From Diphasiastrum complanatum (lineage: Eukaryota; Streptophyta; Lycopodiopsida; Lycopodiales; Lycopodiaceae), in the NCBI GenBank assembly GCA_029204225.1, contig MU831863.1, forward strand, positions 36,009 to 100,008: a stretch of DNA of 64,000 nucleotides. The letters run 5' to 3'. The notes below the pieces were generated by a model, which saw only the letters and a list, made by a program, of their open reading frames with translations, made no database searches and had not been told where the DNA came from. The translations under genes and the position numbers were made by a program. Below are positions 49,001 to 60,500 of the stretch, piece by piece. Each line of letters starts with the position of its first letter. The stretch's first letter is position 1.

Positions 49001-52000
49001 GCAAGAGAGTTACTCAAGAAGTTTAACATGCTTGATTGTAAGTCCATTTCTACACCATATGATCCCAAGTGTAAAGCTTACAAAAGAGGAAAATTCTGAA
49101 AGTGTGAATGAAACACTTTATAGGCAGCTTGTAGGTAGTCTTATCTATCTAACGACTACTCGACCAGACATTTCATATGCAGTGAGCATGGTGAGTCAGT
49201 TCATGTCTTTACCAAAAGTTTGTCATTGGAAAGCGACAAAAAGGATTTTGCGTTATGTCAAAGGGACACTCAGATATGGCATTTATTATGATAAAGGAAC
49301 AAAAATAAAACTTGAGGGTTTTGTTGATGCTGACTGGGCAAGAAATGCAGAAGATAGATCGACTACAGGATATGCATTTAATCTTGGAACATGAACTATA
49401 TCTTGGAGCAGTAAAAAGCAACCAATTCTATGGTGTGACAATCAGAGTTGTATACAGCTTGCAAAGAATCCAGTATTTCATAGCAGGTCAAAGCATATTG
49501 AAGTTCAGCAGCATTTTATACGACAAAAGTTACAAAGTGGTGAAGTAGAGTTGATCTACTGTGACACCAATGATCAAGTTGCAGATATCTTCACAAAAGG
49601 ACTTGGTCGTGAAAAATTTGAGAAGTTCAGGACTCTCCTAGGTGTTTATGATAATCAATTATCCATTAAGGGGGAGTGTTAGAATTAATGGTTAATTGTA
49701 GAGGCCAGCCTGCATGCTAGAAGGCCTATTTCTATTTTAATGCACCTGGATCATACAGACATTGTTCTCGAGAGAGATTGGCTCTACAGTTTAGGACCTA
49801 ACCTCCACAGAAACTATCAGGAGAACACCCTCAGCTTTCAGCACAAAGGCCGAGTGATCCAGTTGCATGGGGAGCATGATGTTCCCAACAGTCCTATGGT
49901 CTGCAGTTCAGAGCTCTGTCAGCTAATCGGAGACGACGACCATCAGGTATTCTTATGTGACTTTCAGTTTATTCTGAGGTTTCTATTTCTAGTTCTATAC
50001 AGCAAAAAATCAGTAAATTAGAAACTTTATTGTCTAAATTTAAAGATGTTTTTCCTGAAGATTTGCCACATGGTTTGCCACCTAGCAGAGAGGTAGATCA
50101 TGTAATAAACCTAGTACCAGGTATAGCACCTGTTTCTAAACCTCCGTATTGGGTCAGCTGAACAGAGGATGAAGAAATAACTAGGCAGTTAACAGATTAT
50201 CTTGGGAAAGGCCAAATTCATACCAGTAGTTCACCATGGGCCCCACCAGTCCTTTTGGTGAAAAAGAAAGAGGGGTCTATGCGTCTTTGCGTAGATTACA
50301 GAGCCCTCAATAAAGTCACAATAAGACATAAATACCCTATGCCTCGGGCAGACGAGTTGTTTGCTCAACTCGACGGGGCTAAATTTTTCAGTAAAATAGA
50401 CATCAGATCGGGATATCATCAAGTCCGTATAAAATCAGAAGATGTCTCAAAAACAGCTTATAGGACTCATCACGGTCATTACGAGTTTAAGGTGATGCCA
50501 TTTGGGCTCACAAATGCTCCAGCTACCTTTATGACCTTAATGAACAGTGTCCTCAGACCATACTTGGGTAAATTTGTAGTCGTATTTTTAGATGACATCC
50601 TCGTCTACAGCAAAACGAGGAAGGAGCATCTAAAACACCTCAGAATGGTGTTTCGACTGCTCAGAAAGCATAAGCTTTATGCTAAACAATCCAAGTGTGA
50701 ATTCTTCATTGAAGAAGTAGCATATTTGGGTCACATTATCTCGTCAGATGGGATTAAGATGGACCCGAATAAGGTTAGAGCCATACTCAGTTGGCTAAGA
50801 CCTCAGAATATTTTGGAACTTCAAATCTTTCTTGGTTTGGCGGGATATTACAGACGATTTGTCAAGGAATATGCTCAGATAGCAGTTCCCATGACAAATC
50901 TTCTTAGGGGAAGGGAAAGGAGTTCATTTGGGAGTCCGCACAGCAGGAGAGCTTTGATGCTCTCAAAACAGCCTTAGCTACAGCACCAGTTTTAAAAGTC
51001 GTCGACCCCAATCAGCCATTTGTGGTCGAAACAGATGCTAGCTACTTTGCAGTTGGTGCTGTGCTAACTCATGGTGGACGACCAGTTGCGTTCGAGAGTA
51101 AAAAACTTGAGCCAGCTCAGACTAGGTACAGTGCCTATAAAAAGGAACTCTTTTCTATAGTCCATGCCCTTAAGACTTGGAGGCATTATTTGTATGGTAC
51201 CAACTTTGAGGTCCTAACAGACCATGAAAGTCTCATATACCTTTGCAATCAACCTGAGCTTAGAGGTCGGAAAGCTCGTTGGGCAGAGTTGATGCAAGAG
51301 TTTGATATGTCTATCAGATATAGACGGGGCAAATTCAATACAGTAGCAGATGCCCTTAGTAGAATGCCTATGATAAACGAGCTGAGTTTCACTCATATTC
51401 ATAATGAGCTACTCGAGTCCTTGAGAGGGAAGTGCCAGCATGAGGCATTCTTCTCTACTATCTGGAACTTAGTCCAGAGCAGACAGTTACAAACTCCAGA
51501 ACCAGTTCCCGGGGCTGGTGCCAGTTCATCCAAGAATACGGCAGCTTCCCTTGAGGATGATGATGAGTCCGAGTATACGTCGTCAGATGACGTTGAGGAT
51601 TCTGAGCCTGTATTACCCAAGCAAACGCCAGTGGTTGAGGGTCAGTTGACTCAAGGATTCAAATGGAAACAGTATTCCATTCAGGATGAGTACTTGCTCT
51701 ATAGAGATAGAGTATGTGTCCCCAATTCAGAGGATTATAGGCAACAGGTCCTATATGAATGTCATAACAATCCTAGTGCGAGACACCCAGGCATACAGAA
51801 GACCTATGAGCCGCCCAGTATGAAAAAGGACGTCCAACAGTATGTAACCAGTTGCCAGAAATGTCAAGTAAACAAAGCAGAGCGTTTAAAGGCAGGAGGG
51901 TTGTTGCAGCCCTTAGAAATACCAGCTGGTAAATGGGAGAGTATCTCCATGGATTTTATAGTAGGCCTGCCTAAAACCCGAAAGGGTAATGACGCTATAT

Positions 52001-54507
52001 GGGTCACCGTTGACCGTCTGACCAAAATGTCTCATTTTATTCCGACCAAAACAACCGTTAGAGCTCCAGAGTTAGCAAGGTTGTTTGTAGACGGGCTATT
52101 TAAATTGTACGGTCTACCTTCCGGCATAGTCAACGACCGGGACAGTAAGTTTAATGGAAATTTTTGGAGGGCAGTATTCCATCATCTCCATACTAAACTT
52201 AATATGAGTACCACTGACCATTCACAGACGGACGGTCAAACAGAAAGGGTAAATCAGGTGCTGGAGGATATGCTTCGTGCATACGTCAGCAAGAAGCAGA
52301 CTAATTGGGAGGAGTATCTCTCGATATTAGAGTTTGCTTACAACAGTACCAAACATTCAGCTACGGGATAAAGCCCATTTATGCTGATGTACGGTTTTCA
52401 GCCACGCTCACCCACAGCTGTAGGGTTTAAATAAGACAAAGTTGAAGCAGCCAGGAACTTTTTAGAGGACCTAAACCAAATGATAGAACATGCTAAGCGT
52501 AGCATTAGGCAGTCCCAGGATCGAGCCAGGCATTATGCAGATCCACACAGACGGGATATGCAGTTCTCCACTGGTGAGAAAGTCTACTTGAGAGTCCCAG
52601 TTGACTCTAAAACCCTCAAATCAGGAGTGTGTGCTAAGTTGTCTCCAAGAGAGAGACGCAGACTCGTCATACTCTATATCGAGAATATCTGGTCAAGTGG
52701 AATGATCAGCCTGTTGAGAATGCCACTTGGGAAAGAGGCAGTGTCCTTCGCAAGATTTTTCCAGACTTTGTCTTCGAGGACCAAGACGGTTCTTAAGGGG
52801 GAGGGAGTGTTACGAGCTCGTGACCAGTGCCGAACCCTAGAGAACACAGATAGGTCAGATACCACAGTCAGGGTCGTGTCCAGCGTACACGACCAACAAG
52901 GCAAGACAGTGTGAGTAGTGTGCCCCAGCATGGTCCATAGCTATGGCGAGCCTAACACAGTCTAGAGACCCTGTCAGCAGGACAGGGCCCCAAGTTGATC
53001 GATACGGAGGTGTTTTCTTGCAAGTGTTGACATTGAATTGTAGGCAACCAAATCAAGCGCAGTTTGGCTCTAGACCACCTTTCTTCATGCCCACGGTGAT
53101 TCCTATGGGGTCAGTTCTAACCATTACCGCACAGCTTGCGAGATTTGAACACCACAATCCAAATGCTTGTTTTTTTTTGCCATTTTCAAAAAATGGCTTC
53201 TGGGCAACCGATTCAGGTGGTGTCTGAGCCTAGAATGCATTTCCACATGCCCGCACAGACTCCTGTGACCTCCGTTCTGCCCATCTACGTCCGTAGCACA
53301 AATTTCAATTTTGTTGCCCTAATTCCATGTTTTTTAGGGTTTAAGCTTAGAGCATCGTGCAAGCATCCGCCAATAGCGTGGTTTAGGCCTACACTGGACT
53401 CATAGACGCCTGCAAGGACTCCCATGCTAGCGTCAGTCGCCCGTTTTCGCTCACACTGGAATTATTCTATCCCTCGCCCTGTCTCGTGTGTTTTTTGGCA
53501 GTTGCTATGATCTTGCTAGAATCAACATGACGCGTGCTCGGATGTGTTCAGCTCTGTTTTAGGCTGGTAATGTTTTTCAATGCAATGTGTTTTCTTCTAC
53601 TAAACGGTTGTTTGCTTGTTTTTGTTCGCAGGTTTGATCTCGTGTGGACACGATGCCGTTGCAGGGCCGAGGCCTTTGGGGTGAGGTTGAGCTTACTGAG
53701 GGGGATGTGGCTACACACCATGGCTCGGGAGTCTGTAGATGGAGATGCTTGCATTGTGGTGGTCTCTTCACAGGATCACTTACCAGGGTTAGGGCTCACT
53801 TACTAAGGGTCAGAGGGCCGGGTGGGCGGGCATTGGGCATATCTGATTACCCCAGGATTTTCGATGAGGAGAGACAGAGGTTGTCTATTACGTACGGGCA
53901 TGGTGCTGCATCACAGGTTTCTGGACAGGGACAGGGACAGGGACAGGGACAGAGACAGGGTGTTGCATCACAGGTTTCTGGACAGGGACAGGGACAGAGA
54001 TAGGGACAGGGGGCAGAAGCAACTGCAGGTTCACAGGCAGGGGTCACAGGTATGCAAGCACGGCCTACTACGGGTGTAGAGCCTAGTACAGCACGTTCTT
54101 GGCAGGGTTTAGGTGCAGTGCATGGTCCAGGCAGTGCCACTCCAGTTCCACCCGTAGCAGCAGGGCTTACTTCAGAGGGGAGAGCGTCACATGAGCAGGT
54201 TGGATCAGCAGCAGGCAGGGGGAGGATCCAGAGCCAGAGCACGCAGCAGAGAGACAGAGCACGCGGCAGAGCCAGGGCCACACCACGGCGTATGGCTCCC
54301 TCCAGTTCTGATTCATCTACAGACCCTTGGGATCTGCAGTCAGGCACAGATTCAGATGATGGTTCCTACCATGACTCTGACGAGCCTTAGTTGTGTAGTT
54401 TTCATTATGTTTAGGGAACATCATTGTACTCCATTTTGGTGCTATGTGGCCCGATATTTATATTATGATGATCCTATTCACAGCAGTGTAACGATTCAGT
54501 ACTGTTC

Positions 54508-54552
<45 letters not shown>

Positions 54553-57500
54553 GGTTGAAAAACGATTCCATATGGTTGAAAAATGTTTCAGTACGGTTCA
54601 GGACGATGCAGTATGGTGATTGGTTCAGAACACTTAGCAAGGTTTTTGTTTAGCATGATTCAGCATTTTTGTTTAGTTTGTTGGATCTGAGAGAGATAAC
54701 GAGAGAGAGAGAGAGAGAGAGACAGAGGGAGTTAAATTTTGGGGCATCATGTTTTTTTATTAATGCACCTGGGAGTTAAAGCGTAAACCTAGGAGTTAAT
54801 GCACCTAAACTAGACCATCCTGCACCCGAAACGTTCGGCAAAATACACAGTAATTATGCTCTTAATTAGAGCTTTCACCTGATACCCATATTGCACAAAA
54901 AAAAAACAAAAAAAAAAAAAATTAAAAAAAACGTTTCTGGAAAAAATTTCTATATTTCCGAAATGCGTTTCTGAACGCGTTTCAGAAACGCAGTGCAACT
55001 ATGGTGCAGGTATACATCAATAGCAGTTGATTAAAATAAGGGAATTTAGAAGCAAGAGGTAGAGACAAATTGTACAACCTATTCATCCATATCATAAATG
55101 ACTCATAACTATAATGTAGAAAGGTCAGATGCATCTATATATGATAAAGAAGTCTTTGAAAGACTTATGGGGAAAACATGAAAAACTTGTCGCGCATTTG
55201 CATAATACTATCAAATAAATAGGTCTGCTGTGCTTAAGCATATGAAGGTCAGTTTGCAATTTATGAAAAAATGATAAACACTTGCCACATTAAATGGCAT
55301 TAACAAGCAGATAGGATTCTAAGTCATTAGTTAGTGATGGAGCACATACTGCAGGTATCTTTGTAGCTGAGGAAGGTGGCAGCAACAACATGGTCCTTAC
55401 AATGGGAATAGAGAATGAAGTGAACCAATTTTGCATTTCCCACAAGTCTCATCCATACCCGTTCCAATAGTAATGTAGTTCTTTGAATCTTTGTTTTGTT
55501 TCATGAATGCTTATCAAACTATGAAAGCAAAAAATTTAGGAGATCTTGACCCACGACAAGGTTGAAAGGGAAGCCAGTTGTGTTCAGAGAGAAAGAGAAA
55601 TGGCAAAGAGATTCTATTGGGGGTAGGAAGTCGATGAGCGACATGGGCTAATAGATAGTTGATGCAAGCGAAAAAAGCATCCAAAGAGGAGGAGGGGGTA
55701 ACTAGAGGGAGCAAAGCCAGGAAGATGTGGTACAAAGAAACAGAACCTACCAAAGATCCATGAAATTTGAAAATAGGCCATGGTAAGTAAGACGGAGACG
55801 CCGAAGAGGCGTTGGGTACAAGAGAAAAAAGAAAGACCAATAGCATTTTGATGTTTTGAATGGAATAATTCAATAAATAGTAAATACAGCACACATCGTA
55901 ACATCCCCCAAATGCATAAAAAGTATATGTAAATATGAAAAGGAGCTCTTATTTCCTAAACGTTAAACAATAAGTAACTTTGATTAGGAAGAAGCATGTG
56001 CAAAACATTTGAAAGCGTGTCACAACAAAGAAAACTTTATATCTACGAACCTCACACACACTTTAATTGGTTACGAAACTGGCAAGGTTTGAAGCTAGAA
56101 ATTGGAATTCGCACAACTACAAAAACATGGACAAAAGCAAAACCATGGGAATTTTGAGTAGATATTGAATGATATGCAAAATTTGAAAATCATATGGAGC
56201 AATATTGCACATACTTCAACGACCATGCTTGACAACCACTCACTCATGATTGCTATCAAGCATTGCCACATGATACAACTCTTCCTCATAAAGGGGGAAA
56301 CTTGAAGACAGTAGGCAAACTAGTTACCTAGATGATATGCCCTTGAGCAACTGCCACAATGTACAAGCTCTCCATCAAGACCACACTTTGAGCAATGATC
56401 ATGACCAGTTACAGATGTCAATGGACCATCGTCACATTCTAAGCTTTTCACATTACCCCTCTGGACAGCAACATCATGTAAGGACATTCCATCCAACAAA
56501 TGGATGCAATTGTACCTGATGAAGAAATTTATATTTATTATGCATACTACATTCTTTGCATTTTCTTAACAGAATCAATACTTCCTCAAACAAAGGCATC
56601 AAACCTAGGCATGTATCTTATGAGAATTTCTTGATGCTCATTACTTTGAAAAACTATACTTAACGGATTACGACGAGCACCCCATCCGGCATGGACTTCA
56701 AACTGGGAACAGCTCACCTACAAAATTGCAACGCTTTGGCACAATAAGAAGACAAGCATCGGAGTCAAGAACTATGACATGACATAAAAAAGGTCAAGTT
56801 TTCTCAAAAACTGGCATCATAAAATGTCTGACAATTTTGTATACAAGCATATATATCTTTTTTCAGTTTTTATATGTAAAAGTCTTCAAAAAACTAAGAA
56901 GTTTCATAAAATGAAGGTTTTTTGAGGATAACTCAAAAGAGGTTTCTTTTTATGCTAAGCATTTTTTATGAGTCTCATATATGCATCTTCATGGGTCGTA
57001 GTATTTCTTTTCAAATTTTAGGAGAACTCTTATATCAGTATAAAGTTCTTGTTCTTTTTATGGACTTAAATCTCATAATAAGCCAAAAATTAGGTGATGT
57101 CATTTTCAAGTTTCAAAAAGATCTCATAATAGTGTTGGCCTCAAGCCATAATGGCAAGGGTTAAGTCCCCCCAGGCCTACAAAGGATGTTAAGGTGTATT
57201 CTGCCGCACGCGCAAGGGAGACACGTTGATAACGGAAGATGCGTGGCAGGGATGGCACATGACTTTTTTTAAGTGCCAAGTTTGTTGTAGCGAGTGTGCA
57301 CATGATTTTAATCAAAATGAGTAATCCATTCGATTACTTCCTATAGACCAAGTCCTAGACCTTTAAACTAAAGACGATTTGATTACGAACTTTCTAAGAT
57401 TAGAAAAATAGTTGATGTGTCTCACAATACACTGGGTTCCATGCTTATTCATTCTTGTAGAGGGTCGTAGCATAATGGACCAACTTTTTAGATGCTCGAT

Positions 57501-60500
57501 TTAAGATGGTAGTTAAAATGTATTCTCATCTCCCTCTTTGAGTGACAATATGAACAAAATCCTTCATAGTTATGCTTGCCTCAACAGTTGTGGTTTGTTG
57601 AGCAACTTGTCACCTTTTCTAGCAAATTCTACCATGTAGTGCACAATAGTCAATATCTGTCCTCGAACTTGATATCTAGAAAGTTCCCCACTTGTGTGTT
57701 TTACTTATTCAACGAATTATGTCTAAGCCACCCACGACATTTGTACTTCATAAAGAAATGGTTTACATTCAAAATGTTGGAGTCTCCTTCTGTCAGGGAC
57801 CATGTCAATAGCTTAGAATCACTTTTGGATCCGCTTGTAGTTGTAGGTTTGTCTATTCACAACAATGCAGTCATGACCCTACGATCAAGCCCTCTTGCAT
57901 CCTATGACCACTTGCTCATGCTACTCAATGCACAACCTACATCAACATTGGAAAGTGTCCTATCAATACTTTTTCAAGAAGAATTCAAAAGACAGTCTAA
58001 AGATATTCTCAGAAAAAAAAGCAATATTCCAATAATGCAAAACTTGGCTCTTAAGCTAGAGGCAATATCCAAATTTATGACGTCTAATCATCGTGAATGT
58101 GTTAAAGAACAACATGAAATTTAGTATCAAATGCATGTGAACGTTCTAGAGGGTCATAAAATGTTATATATATATCGATGTTATGGCTAGCATGACACTA
58201 AATATACCAAAAGTGACCTGCAATATGGTGACCACCCACAAAGTCTCAGATCATCAACTTCAATCATGCATCGCATGGACCATATGCTACGACATCCGTA
58301 ATCAATTTGTTAGTGCTCAGGAGTAGGTCAGGTCACATACTCAAATGTATGTCCACATTAGCTTTTATCCGTTTGTACAAAGACTTGCTCCCTTAAGTCT
58401 CTTTGCCCTATTTTGAAGGATGGCTATAGCTTCGGCAAGAGCTGGTGGCAAAGATTCAAATGCACTTTTGAGATTCGGGGTTGTGAACCATTGCTTTACT
58501 GGAAGTAACCTTTTTTTTTTTAAACAACATAGCGTGAGCCATCTTGCACCATTTGAAACTGACTGAACTCTAACAATGCCATAGAGCTGGCATCAAAAAA
58601 TCTCAACTATAAGAGCAAAAGAAAAATCAAGAAACGTCCAGTTTGACCTCATGTTCGTTGTTCAATACATCTAAAAAATCCAACCAACAAAGATATCCGG
58701 GAAAAACCTTCAGCTCTATGCATCCTTGCTAATAATTGTGAGAATCGATTCCTAAGTGCCCTTGGAGCTTCCATTCAAACTATCATAAAGAAAGTGAAGA
58801 ATAGCAACTCACTACTTGATTGCAGCAGCTACAGCAAATCCCAGAACCTGACTTGGTCCCAATTAGCAAACACTGTAGTATTCCAAAAAGTTAAGTCAAA
58901 ACAAACGGGACTGACTAAACACCACCTCTAATAACAGAGCACATGTTTTAATAACAAAAAATACCGTGCAGCACTTCACCTGGCCTTTGTCATAGTACCC
59001 CAATTTTGTACCGTCTGGCAATCCTCCAGGCAGGAAAAGAGCCTTATGCAAGCTTGGATCTCTGCAAAAAAGCATTTCACAAAATTTAAATCCTGCATTT
59101 TTCTTGTACGTCCTCATTTGTACAGCTGACTGGAGTCAAGCTCCAAACCTCCAAGGAAGTTCTCACCACAGATTCAAAAGACATGAACAATATCTTTGGT
59201 TTTAATCCAAATACCTGACAGTCAATACAATCCATGTCGCATGCTACAAAAGTTAAAATAGATTAATATCATTGGTGATCACAAAACAATCTCACTAATA
59301 TGGACGTTCTATTTGCCTCAATATGTTTCATATCTACTTAATTCTTTGTTGCAATCTCGAATAGCACAATGAAGTGCTGAATGCATCACTCTTTTGATTT
59401 TCTGATGACTTCAAAGAAGACTTAGAAACAGCAAAATAATATAACGAATATTACATGGCAAATGCTTTGTCTTCATAAAAAATTCTTAGAAAAGAGAGTT
59501 AAAGGCTAATAACAAGCAATTTATCCATAACAAAAAGAGCTTCATAGAACGAACATTTGATGCAATCTAGGCCAGCACAATCAATAGCTCAATAGATCAC
59601 TCTTTAATTTCCAGTCCTTCAAAGAAACCATGGAAACAGAAAAATACTGAAACAAATCTTACACAGTCAATACTTCTGCCTGCATGAGTGTCTTAGAAAA
59701 GAATATTCAAGCTAAGTCTAATAGCCATAAATGTCTTGTACAACAAACTTTCACCTGGGCTTCAGTTGAAGTCCAAATTCTGGATGATGGATAGACCTAC
59801 ACAAAAGTCATCAGAGGACAATCAAGATTAAGAAAATTTCAACACATAGGACACCTGCCAAAAACACATTTGTATCTCTAAGTTGGTAAGTACAGTGGTG
59901 AATATACTACCTTCTTTGCAAAAAATTTCTCTCCAAAAGCGGTTCACGAATGTCTATTTGCAAGCATTCTGGACAAAGCCATTTACCCTCTGGAAAGGTG
60001 TGCAAGCCCACACATTCTGTAGCACAAGAACATAGTAAACATCTCAATCATCAGCCAAAGAATCGCAGTAAGAAAATTACTTTGCAGGTGGTGATGCAAA
60101 CCTAAAACACCTTCATCAAAGTGCTCCATTTATGAACCTTCTCCCTAGAGCATAGTTGGTCATTCTTCGGTCAATAAGTTGGTTGATTAGGCACAATCCA
60201 ACATTAAATGTTGGGCATAGAATACTCAAAGAACTACCATATGAAACTCTCTTATGTTGAGTAGGACCTTGATGGTAAAACCTCGAGCAACTTTTGCTGA
60301 CACAGTGAAGAATCGCACCACCTTTATGGCATTTAACACAGACTTGTCTATCAGCACCCTCTTCAATGACCTTCTGAATCGTGTCCAGTACATCCCCAGT
60401 CTCTTTAACTTTTATACCTGCTTCTATAATTTCCTTTAGGGATTTTCCATTTCCCAGGAATATATAATCACTAGGATGTCTTGCATTACTACCCGCATGC

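Noticed and set aside
58371-58530. Minus-strand phrase [21 protein letters not shown] as a possible further exon
   Set aside because: Exons 9 and 10 of the PHD/GNAT gene join in phase without it, and it has no clear splice borders or family match.
59215-59243. Possible 29-bp mini-exon of the PHD/GNAT gene with AG/GT borders
   Set aside because: Exon 7 joins exon 8 in phase without it, while including it brings a stop codon or an unsupported frame.
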